Shown: positions 14,343-23,264 of the stretch, in pieces
How the letters are laid out: each line of letters opens with the position of its first letter
Numbering within the stretch: position 1 is the stretch's first letter
Assembly: GCA_964345475.1 (NCBI GenBank)
Contig: CAYFQW010000014.1
Span: 1-33,274, forward strand
DNA from: WRIS01 sp964345475
Lineage (GTDB): Bacteria > Actinomycetota > Coriobacteriia > Coriobacteriales > Eggerthellaceae
Length of the DNA: 33,274 nt
Direction: 5' to 3'
Translations under genes and position numbers: made by a program
Notes under the pieces: generated by a model
What the model was told of the DNA's origin: nothing
Databases searched by the model: none
Seen by the model: only the letters and a program-made list of their open reading frames with translations

Positions 14343-16893
14343 GGCATTGTATATTCAGGTGCACGGCATTGTACAAGGGGTCGGATTTCGGCCCTTCTTG
14401 TATCGATTGGCTGACAAATACCAGCTCAACGGGTGGGTTTTGAATGCGAAAGACGGTGTTCATATTCACGCAGAGGGCGAGCCTGACCTACTTGATAGAT
14501 TTGTTTTAGATATATCAGAACAGGCTCCCGAAGCTGCCCAGGTGGCTGAAATTGAATTGAAGGAAGTCGATCTGGAAGGGTTCAGCAGTTTCGAGATCCG
14601 GTTTTCAGAGGACGAGGGAGAGGGAGAGACCACCTTGGTTTCCCCCGACTTGGCAAGCTGTTCCGACTGCATCAAAGAGCTCTTCGATCCGCAAGATAGG
14701 CGGTATCGCTACCCTTTCATCAATTGCACCAATTGCGGGCCTCGCTTTACCATTATCGAAGATCTTCCGTACGATCGACAAAACACGTCCATGAAAGACT
14801 TTCCCATGTGCGAGGCTTGCCAGGCGGAATATGATGATGCACGTAATCGTCGATTCCATGCACAGCCGAATGCCTGTTTTGATTGCGGTCCGCATCTGAG
14901 CTGGAGAAGGTCGCATCCTGAGCGAGAAGAGTACGAGGAGCAAAAAGGTCAAGAAGACCAAGATATTCGCTGGGGGACGAGCCGTGAAGAAAGTGACGCC
15001 TTATTAGATCTGGCAGTTCAGTCTTTAAAACATGGTGAAATTCTTGCTGTTAAAGGCTTAGGAGGATTCCATCTGGTGTGCGATGCGAATAATCCTGAAG
15101 CGCTTGCGAAATTGAGGCACAGAAAAAAACGCTATGGCCAAGCCTTTGCGGTTATGATGCCCGACATCAATGCGGCCCGTAGCCTCTGCCTCGTCAACGA
15201 AGCGGAGGAATCTCTTCTGAAGAGTCCGCAAAGCCCGATAGTGCTTTTGAAAAAACGTCCCGAAGCAGTATTTGCAACGGGATTAGCCGACGGCCTGCCT
15301 GAACTGGGGGTCATGCTTCCCTATACGCCCATTCAGCATCTGCTCGCTCATGATTTTGCTGGGATGCTTGTGATGACATCGGCGAACATACATGACGAAC
15401 CCATCGTTACTGATGATTGCGACGCCTATAGGAAGCTCGGTGATGTCGCCGATGCCTTTCTTGGGCATAACCGTGCAATTGAGCAACGCTACGATGACTC
15501 AGTTTTTCGGGTTATCCGTCTTGCTGATGAAACATACAGTCTCCAATGTCTTCGACGGGCGCGAGGCTATGCCCCTCTGCCGCTCAAGCTTCCCCTCGAG
15601 CTTCTCAAACAAGCCGACACGGAACAGGAGCTCGAAAGCTTCGTTCCTTCTATCTTCGCTACGGGGCCAGAGCAAAAGAACACCTTCTGCCTTACACGCG
15701 GGTCGGACGCTTTTGTCTCCCAGCATATAGGCGACATGGAGAATATCGAAACCTACGACGCTTGGCTTGAGGCCAAGAAACGCTACGAAACACTTTTTAA
15801 CATCGAGGCCGATCTGCTTGCCTGCGACATGCACCCCGAATATCTCACTTCGAAATGGGCGCAAGAGCAGAAGTTAAGCCGCCAAGAAGAGGAGCAAAAG
15901 CGACAGGGGCGAGAGCTGCAGCAGCAGAAGCAACAGGAACAGAAATTCAACGACGTGCATCGAAGAGAATTTCAAGAGGGCTTTCTCTCCGAGGTGCAGC
16001 ACCATCATGCCCATGTTGTCTCCGTCATGGCAGAAAATAAAATTGCAGGGCCGGTAGCTGGCTTCGCATTTGACGGTACGGGATATGGAGTGGATTCGCG
16101 TATTTGGGGAGGAGAAGTGCTCATTTCGAACTTATGTGATTTTGAGCGCTTTATAAACTTCAGCTATGTTCCGATGCCGGGAGGAGCTGCTGCTATACGT
16201 CATCCTCTCCGTATGGCTTATGGCGTCTTGTGGGCCTTTGACCTTCTTGACCATCCTGCTGCCCAGGATATGCTCGCTCAGCTTGGGCCGACGGCAGACA
16301 TGTGCGGAACTATGATAGAGAAGTCTCTGAACACCCCCTACACCTCTTCTGTCGGTCGGCTCTTCGATGCAGCTTCGGCTTTGTTGGGTGTATGCACCGA
16401 GCCAAAGTATGAAGGGGAGGGGGCTATTTTACTCGAGGCAGCTTTAGGGAACGCATCAAAACCCTTCGAGAGCCTTATGCTTCATGAGGCACGGCGGAAG
16501 GAGAGCTACCATATTGATATCATTAAAAACAGCGCAAGTGCCTCGAGTACAGCGCAAGATACCTCCGTCTTGCTTTTCGACGCCGCCCCTGTTTTTAGGG
16601 CGCTGCTCGACGACGTGGGGCACGGTCTGCCGACCTCAATCATATCCCAAAGGTTTCATGATGCCTTCGTTTTGGTTGTTTTAGAAGCAAGCCAGATAAT
16701 CAGAGCTGTATACGACATCAACACCATAGTCCTGTGCGGAGGGGTATATATGAACCGCCATTTGCTCGAGCAAAGCATCGAGGTTTTGACGGCGGAGGGC
16801 TTTACCCTTGCGCTTAATCAAGATGTGCCGCCCAATGATGCCAGTGTGTCTTTCGGGGAAGCGGTAGTTGCATGTTGTAGGGCTTTGGGGTAG
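14335..16893 (+). CDS. hypF: carbamoyltransferase HypF (NiFe hydrogenase maturation)
   Basis: 852 residues, about 100 longer than typical HypF. Domains: acylphosphatase (about 4-90, VHGIVQGVGFRPF); paired zinc fingers CxxC-x18-CxxC twice (about 109-183); a YrdC-like carbamoyl-AMP domain (about 220-410); and a Kae1-like carbamoyltransferase domain with HHHAH at about 556-560. HypF makes thiocarbamate on HypE, the source of the CN ligands of the NiFe centre. The extra length lies in two charged insertions: Glu/Arg-rich at about 188-222, and a Gln/Glu/Arg/Lys-rich stretch (about 508-550) just before HHHAH, where other HypF proteins have about ten residues. The start has AAAGGAT upstream within the overlapping pgi end. 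All catalytic motifs look intact. Confidence 0.93.
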   Translation: MLEALYIQVHGIVQGVGFRPFLYRLADKYQLNGWVLNAKDGVHIHAEGEPDLLDRFVLDISEQAPEAAQVAEIELKEVDLEGFSSFEIRFSEDEGEGETTLVSPDLASCSDCIKELFDPQDRRYRYPFINCTNCGPRFTIIEDLPYDRQNTSMKDFPMCEACQAEYDDARNRRFHAQPNACFDCGPHLSWRRSHPEREEYEEQKGQEDQDIRWGTSREESDALLDLAVQSLKHGEILAVKGLGGFHLVCDANNPEALAKLRHRKKRYGQAFAVMMPDINAARSLCLVNEAEESLLKSPQSPIVLLKKRPEAVFATGLADGLPELGVMLPYTPIQHLLAHDFAGMLVMTSANIHDEPIVTDDCDAYRKLGDVADAFLGHNRAIEQRYDDSVFRVIRLADETYSLQCLRRARGYAPLPLKLPLELLKQADTEQELESFVPSIFATGPEQKNTFCLTRGSDAFVSQHIGDMENIETYDAWLEAKKRYETLFNIEADLLACDMHPEYLTSKWAQEQKLSRQEEEQKRQGRELQQQKQQEQKFNDVHRREFQEGFLSEVQHHHAHVVSVMAENKIAGPVAGFAFDGTGYGVDSRIWGGEVLISNLCDFERFINFSYVPMPGGAAAIRHPLRMAYGVLWAFDLLDHPAAQDMLAQLGPTADMCGTMIEKSLNTPYTSSVGRLFDAASALLGVCTEPKYEGEGAILLEAALGNASKPFESLMLHEARRKESYHIDIIKNSASASSTAQDTSVLLFDAAPVFRALLDDVGHGLPTSIISQRFHDAFVLVVLEASQIIRAVYDINTIVLCGGVYMNRHLLEQSIEVLTAEGFTLALNQDVPPNDASVSFGEAVVACCRALG

Positions 16894-17016
16894 AAAGATA
16901 GGTAGGAGACAGAGGCGAGCGTGCTCGCATCGTGCGCGACGTTTCTCTATGATAATCAAGCTTAGAACAAAGGCGTTTATATATACCCGTACATGTTTTT
17001 ACACGAAAGGCGTGTT
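16894..17016 (+). other. spacer between hypF and hypC with a strong small hairpin
   Basis: GCGAGC-GT-GCTCGC (16915-16928) can form a 6-bp stem about 20 bases past the hypF stop. It is followed by AT-rich bases including TATGATAAT (near 16949) and TATATA, which could serve as a promoter for hypCD. No -35 box is convincing. Confidence 0.35.
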
Positions 17017-17334
17017 ATGTGTCTAGCTATCCCAGGAAAAGTTGAGTCTATTAAGGACAACCGTTTAGCAGTAGTTGACATCTTAGGTGTTAAAAGAGAA
17101 ATTTCGATTGACCTTACGCCGCATATACAAGTGGGAGATTACGCACTTGTGCACGCTGGTTTCGCTATTGAAGTAGTAAATGAGGAATTTGCGCAAGAGA
17201 CCATCGATCTCATAAGGCAATTCCCTGAGCTCATCGAAGACGAACTTCCTTTTGAATCTTCTGCAGAGGATAGCCCAAGGGAGACGGGGCCTTCTCCGCG
17301 ACCCTCTTTCGCCTCCCTTTTTTCCGAAGACTAA
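17017..17334 (+). CDS. hypC: hydrogenase maturation chaperone HypC
   Basis: 105 residues. The start is fixed by biology: HypC needs a cysteine directly after the initiator Met, and the ATG at 17017 gives MCLAIPGKV with GAAAGG 6 bases upstream; the longer frame from 16993 would bury it. The OB-fold core continues with VGDYALVHAGFAIEVV. After the usual helix ending near residue 80 there is an extra acidic/Ser/Pro-rich tail of about 25 residues. HypC binds HypD and carries the Fe(CN)2CO unit to the hydrogenase large subunit. It is followed 10 bases later by hypD. Confidence 0.93.
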   Translation: MCLAIPGKVESIKDNRLAVVDILGVKREISIDLTPHIQVGDYALVHAGFAIEVVNEEFAQETIDLIRQFPELIEDELPFESSAEDSPRETGPSPRPSFASLFSED

Positions 17335-17344
17335 GTGAGACGTG

Positions 17345-18421
17345 ATGGACTTTTCCATATTCAGAGATCCGGGGCTTGCTAAATCCCTCGTCACATCTAT
17401 TGAGGCTTTGGCGCCACGTCAGGCAGCTGTGATGGAGGTCTGTGGAACCCACACCGTTGCTATAGCCCGGAACGGCATCAGATCCCTCATGCCTGGAGGG
17501 ATTGAGCTGAAGTCGGGGCCAGGCTGTCCTGTCTGTGTCACTTCGAATAAAGATATTGATACGGTCATAGCCTTAGCCCGTATTCCCGATGTCATGATTG
17601 CCACCTTTGGGGACATGACGCGTGTGCCCGGCTCAAGCTCGAGCTTGCTTCAAGAGCAAGCTGATGGGCGCTCTATTACCATCGTATATTCTCCTCTGGA
17701 CGCCTTGAAGCTCGCCCAAAACAATCCTGATAAAGAAGTGGTTTTCGTAGGCGTCGGCTTTGAGACCACCACCCCTCTGGTGGCGATGACCATTAAGCGT
17801 GCAGAGGCCCTCGATTTGAAAAACTTCACCGTTTTTGCCGTGCACAAGAATATGCCAGGTGCTTTAGAAGCAATCGTTTCGGATCCGCAGCTTAAAGTGG
17901 ATGCTCTTATTTTGCCAGGGCATGTTAGCACGATTACCGGAATGGAACCCTATCGCTTTTTAAGCGAGAAATATGGCATACCGGGCGTTATAACTGGCTT
18001 TGAGCCTGTCGATATTTTACAAGGGCTCGCTATGATAGTTCGGCAAATGCATGAGGGCCGTGCTGAAATTGAGAATGCCTACTCCCGAGGTGTTATGGAT
18101 GAGGGTAATAAGACGGCACTGGCCAGCATTGACGAGGTGTTCGAGACCACTACTGCTACTTGGCGTGGCTTAGGAGATATACCTGGTTCAGGGTATAAGA
18201 TTCGACCCCGTTTCAGCTCATACGATGCCATGAAACGCTTTCAGCCAGATGTTGAGCAGACAGTCGAGCACAAAGGTTGTCGCTGTGGCGATGTGCTGCG
18301 GGGCATCATGGAGCCGAACGAATGCCCTCTTTTCCGGAAGCTGTGCTCGCCAGAAAACCCTGTGGGGCCCTGTATGGTTTCCTCTGAGGGTAGCTGCGCT
18401 GCCTACTATCGCTACCGTTAA
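17345..18421 (+). CDS. hypD: hydrogenase maturation protein HypD
   Basis: 358 residues from the ATG at 17345 (a GTG one codon earlier is also possible). Full family signature: MEVCGTHTVAIARNGI with the reactive cysteine, SGPGCPVCVT, GDMTRVPGS, GFETTTP, LPGHVSTITG, and a C-terminal iron-sulfur region with cysteines in GCRCGDV, NECPLF, KLCSP, GPCMV and GSCAAY. HypD with HypC and HypE assembles the Fe(CN)2CO group. No hypE follows; the next gene, 161 bases on, is unrelated. The organism should therefore make a NiFe hydrogenase, with the remaining maturation and structural genes elsewhere. Confidence 0.94.
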   Translation: MDFSIFRDPGLAKSLVTSIEALAPRQAAVMEVCGTHTVAIARNGIRSLMPGGIELKSGPGCPVCVTSNKDIDTVIALARIPDVMIATFGDMTRVPGSSSSLLQEQADGRSITIVYSPLDALKLAQNNPDKEVVFVGVGFETTTPLVAMTIKRAEALDLKNFTVFAVHKNMPGALEAIVSDPQLKVDALILPGHVSTITGMEPYRFLSEKYGIPGVITGFEPVDILQGLAMIVRQMHEGRAEIENAYSRGVMDEGNKTALASIDEVFETTTATWRGLGDIPGSGYKIRPRFSSYDAMKRFQPDVEQTVEHKGCRCGDVLRGIMEPNECPLFRKLCSPENPVGPCMVSSEGSCAAYYRYR

Positions 18422-18509
18422 GGCAAGTTCGACACTGTATCTCTGCTCTCACTGGGCAAGGGCGACTCCCACCTTCGCCGCATTTGCTTTGTGCAGGCCG
18501 CAATGTTTT

Positions 18510-18540
18510 TTGCATCGCGATTAGCATTGTCTGCTAATAT
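18510..18540 (+). promoter_or_regulatory. promoter with an inverted repeat ahead of the PH-domain operon
   Basis: A perfect 7-bp inverted repeat ATTAGCA-TTGTC-TGCTAAT (18520-18538) sits between TTGCAT (18510-18515) and TAATAT (18535-18540), overlapping the latter. That arrangement suits an operator over a promoter for the three-gene PH-domain/hemolysin III operon starting at 18583. The spacing of 18-19 bases is slightly long. The repressor is unknown. Confidence 0.4.
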
Positions 18541-18582
18541 GGGCATCTAGATAAATAATCGATGTCTTAAGGATACAATGCC

Positions 18583-19071
18583 ATGAGAGAGCTTCCATCA
18601 AATCAGCTCAATCCAAAAATTAAGGCAGTATGGCGACTTAATAGCCTGGTATGGTTGAGTATTTGTTTTCTGCTCTGTTTCCCTCCTTTTTTCCTTGCAT
18701 ATGTATCAGGTGCAGGCTCTTGGTCATTTGTCGTTTCACTTACAATCCTTTGTCTCTACGTGCTAGGGCTCATACTTTTTCTTTTGGTGCTTCCTCCCAT
18801 TCGCTTTATGCGCTGGAGGTATGAGATTTTTCAAGACTATCTCGACATTGCCTATGGAATTATCTGGCGCCGACGTATCATCATTCCTTTTATCAGGGTC
18901 CAAAATACAGACACCCGGCAAGGCCCCATTCTCCGTTTGCTGAAGCTTGCGAGCGTAACGGTGGCCACAGCAGCGGGAGAGCATGTTATTCCTGGATTGG
19001 ATACTGAGGCTGCCGAAGAGTTGCGAGACCGTGCTTCGGAATTGGCCCGCCTTGCCCAAGAGGACGTTTAA
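18583..19071 (+). CDS. bacterial PH-domain membrane protein (YdbS-like)
   Basis: 162 residues. Two adjacent hydrophobic helices (about 20-70) are followed by a bacterial PH (bPH2, membrane-flanked) domain with the pattern FMRWRYEIFQDYLDIAYGIIWRRRIIIPFIRVQNTDTRQGP, ending in an acidic helix. It matches YdbS of Bacillus, the small partner of YdbT. Its TAA shares a base with the ATG of the next gene (TAATG), so both are co-translated. In Bacillus subtilis the YdbST pair is cell-envelope-stress controlled and protects against the circular bacteriocin amylocyclicin; a similar role here is inference. Confidence 0.82.
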   Translation: MRELPSNQLNPKIKAVWRLNSLVWLSICFLLCFPPFFLAYVSGAGSWSFVVSLTILCLYVLGLILFLLVLPPIRFMRWRYEIFQDYLDIAYGIIWRRRIIIPFIRVQNTDTRQGPILRLLKLASVTVATAAGEHVIPGLDTEAAEELRDRASELARLAQEDV

Positions 19072-20882
19072 TGATGGAATCGAGCGTGCAGTCTCCGCAG
19101 CCTCCTGAAGAGCAGCCGGTTCGGCATACGGTACACCACAGCTATATCTGGCTGAATGGCCTTCAGATTGTGTTTGCCATCGTTTTCGTTTTAGCGATTT
19201 CTATTTGGCCGACGATATATGCCGCCTTAGCAGAAGAAGGAGTGCGCATTTCTGGGCTCGGGTCTTTGGTGGCCATCATACTTTCCTTCCTGGTTTTTCT
19301 CATCATAGCTGGCCTCGTACTCGGAATACACATACTTTCCTATAAGAACTTAAGTTACGAAATAGGCATTAAGGAGTTCAGCCTCTATTCAGGTATCTTG
19401 AATAAGAAAAAAATGCATGTGCCGTATCAACGTATCCAATCCATTAATCAAAAAGCCAGCCTCATTCAGCGGGTTTTTGGAATATGTACCGTACATATCG
19501 ACACAGCCGGAGGGGCCTCTAACAAGGCTGTCGTTGTTCCGTATGTGCGTAAGTCTGATGCAGAAGTTTTAAGGGCTGAGCTTTTTATGCGCAAGCAAAT
19601 GCTCTTAGCGGGGCATATTCCCAGCTCTCAGCCCCTTGTCGCGCCGAATCGCGCGGGCGCACCTCTCTCCCCGTCTTCACAAACCGTATCTCCTGCCTCA
19701 GAAACAAACATACTTGATGTTCCTGCAGAAGTCCTTGCCGGCAGTTTTGGTGTGTTTGATGAAGGGGAGGTGTATACAGGCGAGGCTCGTTATGAGGTCG
19801 GTCTCGGGAACAAAGAGCTTATCTTTACGGGGCTTTCTAACAATACCTCAGGAGCCCTCATTGCCTTCGTAAGCATCATGGGCTTTTTCGGTTTAACGAA
19901 TCAGTTTCTTGGTTTTAGGGTAGAGAACTGGTTGGTAGAAGAGGGTTTGTATTACGTTGAAGGCGGAGCTGCGAGTGGGCTGGCATGGCTTACTTTCGCG
20001 GCAGTTGTTGGGGTTGCGTTGTTCACCTGGGCGATGTCAACTCTTGGGGTATGCCTCAGGTTCGGAGGATTCAAGGCAAAACGACGAGAAACACGGATTG
20101 AAGTAGAGCATGGAATATTGCAACACCATTTTTATGGTCTTGACATCGATCGCGTACAGTCAGTCATTATCAAGCAAAGCCTTATCCGCCGCTTCTTAGG
20201 ATATGCTGAGCTTTCCTTAGGAAAAATCGACGCTATCGATACCTCTTCAGGGAATAAGAATACACAAGCGAGTGCCGGACAAGGCCTGGTAATCCATCCT
20301 TTTGTAAAAATGTCTCAGATCCCTGGAATTCTATCTGGGCTCATACCTGAGTTTGCCGATATACCCCTTGAAAGCACTCCTCTTCCCACAATAGCTTTAC
20401 GGCGATCAATTATTAGAAGAGGTTTTCTTTATGGCGCTGGTTTTTGGGCTACAGTCGTGATTGCGATTGCTCAAATTACTATCAACCTGTCCTTCGCTAC
20501 CTCAGCCATTGCCGATGCAGAGTTGCTCTCTTTTATAAATACGGGCGCTATCGTTCTGTATTCTATATGCCTCCCCATCTTCATCATTGAAGTTGTTGGG
20601 GCAGTGCTCTGGTATAAAGACTCCAGTTTCGCCTATACTCGCACGTTTATGCAGATCACTAACGGAGGTTACTCTCGAGAAAGTCTCAGCCTTCCGCGCA
20701 AAAAGATCCAATTCGCTTATACGAGAACAAATCCCTTCCAGCGACGGGCAAACGTCGGGACCATAAACGTGGTTACGGCGGCTGGTATCGGTGGTACGAA
20801 AATAAGCCTGCTCGACGTGAAGGAAGAAGACGCAAGGGCCTGGATGGAATGGGTTTTACCCCGAAAAGGCGTAGTAAGGTAA
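19071..20882 (+). CDS. PH-domain membrane protein (YdbT-like)
   Basis: 603 residues with the first of two adjacent ATG codons; GAGGA lies 6 bases upstream. Two bPH2 copies are clear: one after the first helix pair (about 95-160, LSYEIGIKEFSLYSGILNKK then VPYQRIQSINQKASLIQRVFG) and one after the second pair (about 340-400, RIEVEHGILQHHFYGLDIDRVQSV...SLIRRFLGYAELSLG). A third, weaker copy follows the last helix pair (about 520-590, QITNGGYSRESLSLPRKKIQFAYTRTNPFQRRA). This tripartite build is that of YdbT. A Ser/Pro/Ala-rich linker lies near 185-210. It probably forms a membrane complex with the upstream YdbS-like protein. Confidence 0.82.
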   Translation: MMESSVQSPQPPEEQPVRHTVHHSYIWLNGLQIVFAIVFVLAISIWPTIYAALAEEGVRISGLGSLVAIILSFLVFLIIAGLVLGIHILSYKNLSYEIGIKEFSLYSGILNKKKMHVPYQRIQSINQKASLIQRVFGICTVHIDTAGGASNKAVVVPYVRKSDAEVLRAELFMRKQMLLAGHIPSSQPLVAPNRAGAPLSPSSQTVSPASETNILDVPAEVLAGSFGVFDEGEVYTGEARYEVGLGNKELIFTGLSNNTSGALIAFVSIMGFFGLTNQFLGFRVENWLVEEGLYYVEGGAASGLAWLTFAAVVGVALFTWAMSTLGVCLRFGGFKAKRRETRIEVEHGILQHHFYGLDIDRVQSVIIKQSLIRRFLGYAELSLGKIDAIDTSSGNKNTQASAGQGLVIHPFVKMSQIPGILSGLIPEFADIPLESTPLPTIALRRSIIRRGFLYGAGFWATVVIAIAQITINLSFATSAIADAELLSFINTGAIVLYSICLPIFIIEVVGAVLWYKDSSFAYTRTFMQITNGGYSRESLSLPRKKIQFAYTRTNPFQRRANVGTINVVTAAGIGGTKISLLDVKEEDARAWMEWVLPRKGVVR

Positions 20883-20887
20883 ATTTT

Positions 20888-21730
20888 ATGGGCAATATAG
20901 AAACACCTGGTGAGCAGGCTTGTCGAAAAGCCTTGAGGAAGCATGAGCCTTCGAGTCAAGAAAGCCAGGAGGGAGCGCCAGCGCATTGCGATGAACGCGA
21001 GTGGGCCCCCTCGCAAGTAAGGCCCCGAGATTATCAAGAAATCAAAAAATGTGCAAAAGGCCCTGCTTCGACCCTTGCAAACGCAAACCAGAAACAACGA
21101 AAGATCCGCGAGTATACCCTTGGTGAGGAGATAGCAAACTCAATAAGCCACGGATCAGGTGCGCTTTTCGCTATCGCTGCAATACCGATCCTCGTCAGGA
21201 GGTCGCTAGGCGGCGAAGGCATCGTTCTTTTTGCGGTGCTTGTATATGGGATTACCATGTTGCTTGAGTATACGATGTCGACTCTTTATCACGCAATAGC
21301 TGTCGAGAAGGCGAAAAAGGTATTCAAGATACTTGACCATAGTTGCATCTATATGTTTATAGCGGGCACCTACACACCGTTTTGTTTGGTCAGCCTCCAA
21401 AACGAGGGGGGCGTGTATCTCTTTGCCGCTGTCTGGGCTTTGGCATTGTTGGGGATTGCGTTCGAGGCCTTTTGGGTGTTTCGCCCTCGGTGGATTTCCG
21501 CAGTACTGTATTTGCTGCTTGGCTGGTGTATAGCCTGGTATCTTCCCCCTCTGATCCAGGTTTTGCCCGTAGGAGGTCTGTATCTGCTCGTAGCGGGGGG
21601 TCTCTGTTACACCGTAGGGTGTATCTTTTATGTCCTTAAAAAAATACCCTATATGCATTCGATATTCCATGTGTGGGTTTTGGCTGGCAGTGTCTGTCAC
21701 TTCCTAGCCATTCTTCTCTATGTGGTATAA
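20888..21730 (+). CDS. hemolysin III / PAQR family membrane protein
   Basis: 280 residues from the ATG at 20888, with TAAGG upstream overlapping the previous stop; the earlier ATG at 20849 would overlap ydbT. The first 75 residues are hydrophilic, Glu/Gln/Arg-rich and not part of the family. The rest has about seven helices with the conserved metal-site pattern: EEIANSISHGSGALF, TLYHA, LDHSCIYMFIAGTYTPF and the C-terminal HSIFHVWVLAGSVCHF. These histidines and the Asp/Ser bind zinc in PAQR proteins, proposed hydrolases of lipids. It is likely the third gene of the PH-domain operon. Confidence 0.85.
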   Translation: MGNIETPGEQACRKALRKHEPSSQESQEGAPAHCDEREWAPSQVRPRDYQEIKKCAKGPASTLANANQKQRKIREYTLGEEIANSISHGSGALFAIAAIPILVRRSLGGEGIVLFAVLVYGITMLLEYTMSTLYHAIAVEKAKKVFKILDHSCIYMFIAGTYTPFCLVSLQNEGGVYLFAAVWALALLGIAFEAFWVFRPRWISAVLYLLLGWCIAWYLPPLIQVLPVGGLYLLVAGGLCYTVGCIFYVLKKIPYMHSIFHVWVLAGSVCHFLAILLYVV

Positions 21731-21882
21731 CTTATCTGAACAGGCTCATTGGGGGATGTGAGGGCGCTGCTCATGAAGAGCTTCGATACGAGCAAAGTGA
21801 TAGAAGAGGAAGCGTTGTGATATGGGAAGAAAAACGAACATGTTTAATTTGAGGAATTCGGGATAAGGAGAGAGCAAAACAT

Positions 21883-23226
21883 ATGAGTCTTGGAGTAAGT
21901 ATTATCCTCGCTTTTGCCCTCGTTTTTGTAAACGCTTATTTCTCCCTGTCAAAAACGGCTTTAATGAAGGCAAAGAAACCCCTTCTTCTCGAAGAGGCTC
22001 AGGATGGCGACAAGCGTGCGGCGCGTGCAGCAAGCGTGTCAGATAATCCAGAGCAGCTTTTGGCGAGTGTTCAGGTGGTCATCAGCCTTGCTGGCCTGTT
22101 TGCAGCAGTGGTTGCAGCCATAGGATTATCAGAGCCTTTCGCTGCTTGGATGGAACACTTCGAACTTGAGTTTTTAAGCCTTATCGCTCCCGGCTTAGCA
22201 CCAATCTTCATTACTTTAGCCGTTTCGTATTTCAGTATTGTTATCGGAGAGTTGATCCCACGGCGTATTGCCTTATCAAATGTGGAAAGAATAGCAAAGG
22301 CGGTGGCAGGCCCCCTGCTTGTCGTTGAAAAAATCGTCCAGCCGATGGTGTGGCTGACCTCCTCCTCCGCTCAAGGGTTTGCAAAACTGTTTCGCATAAA
22401 GGACACAGAGGATCACCATAATGTTTCAGAGGAGGAAATCAAATATCTTGTTACCGATGCTGAAGAACTACTTGACGATGAAAAAAGGATGATTCACGAG
22501 ATTATCGACTTGGGAGACACGCTTGTGCGGGAGGTAATGACTCCTCGTGTCGATATGATATTCGTTGAAGATATCGAAACAGTCGAGCAGGCTCTTGATA
22601 GAATGCGCGGCACAGGCTACTCTCGTTTACCTGTATACCATGAAGACTACGACAACGTTGTCGGCATTGTCTATTTCAAAGACCTGATAAGTCCTCTTAT
22701 GGACAAAAAAGAGCAAGAGCCGGTTTCTAAGTATATAAACGACGTTATGTTTATTCCAGAAACAAAGGAGATATACCCGCTTTTGTCAGAAATGCAAACG
22801 AATCGTCAACAGTTAGCTATCGTTGTTGATGAGTACGGTGGAACAGATGGTTTAATAACTATTGAAGATATTCTTGAGGAAATCGTCGGAGAGATAATAG
22901 ACGAGGCAGATCCTGAAGACAGGTACTTCACCCTACTTTCAGAAAACGAATGGCTGGTTGATGGGCGCTACTCTTGCGACGATGCTGTTGAGATAGGGTG
23001 GCCGGTCGAAGAATCTGAGGACTACGAAACGATTGCTGGATGGCTGATGTCGATGCTCGACTCCGTTCCTAAAGTAGGAGAAGAGCTTATGGTAGACGAT
23101 TACAGTTTCCGAATCCAATCGATGCGCCGCCGAAGAATTTTGTCGGTTCGGGTAAAACTGCTTTCTGAGGCAGAGGTCGAGGCGGCAAAGACCCAAGACG
23201 AGAACAACGAGGAGGACGTGTCATAA
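21883..23226 (+). CDS. CorC/CNNM-family transporter-regulator (DUF21, CBS pair, CorC_HlyC domain), first copy
   Basis: 447 residues; AAGGAGAG lies 10-15 bases before the ATG. DUF21/CNNM membrane domain (about 1-185, with FSIVIGELIPRRIAL), a CBS pair (about 205-330, VMTPRVDMIFVE and VDEYGGTDGLITIEDIL), and a C-terminal CorC_HlyC domain (about 345-430). CorC/CNNM proteins export Mg2+ or protect against metal excess, with ATP-Mg bound at the CBS pair. In the first helix, where most family members read FxxxEIAL, this copy has FSLSKTAL, losing the acidic residue. The second copy downstream has it, so this one may have diverged in ion handling. Confidence 0.85.
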   Translation: MSLGVSIILAFALVFVNAYFSLSKTALMKAKKPLLLEEAQDGDKRAARAASVSDNPEQLLASVQVVISLAGLFAAVVAAIGLSEPFAAWMEHFELEFLSLIAPGLAPIFITLAVSYFSIVIGELIPRRIALSNVERIAKAVAGPLLVVEKIVQPMVWLTSSSAQGFAKLFRIKDTEDHHNVSEEEIKYLVTDAEELLDDEKRMIHEIIDLGDTLVREVMTPRVDMIFVEDIETVEQALDRMRGTGYSRLPVYHEDYDNVVGIVYFKDLISPLMDKKEQEPVSKYINDVMFIPETKEIYPLLSEMQTNRQQLAIVVDEYGGTDGLITIEDILEEIVGEIIDEADPEDRYFTLLSENEWLVDGRYSCDDAVEIGWPVEESEDYETIAGWLMSMLDSVPKVGEELMVDDYSFRIQSMRRRRILSVRVKLLSEAEVEAAKTQDENNEEDVS

Positions 23227-23264
23227 TCTTCCTCTGAGCTGATGCAGGTACATGAGGAGGACGT

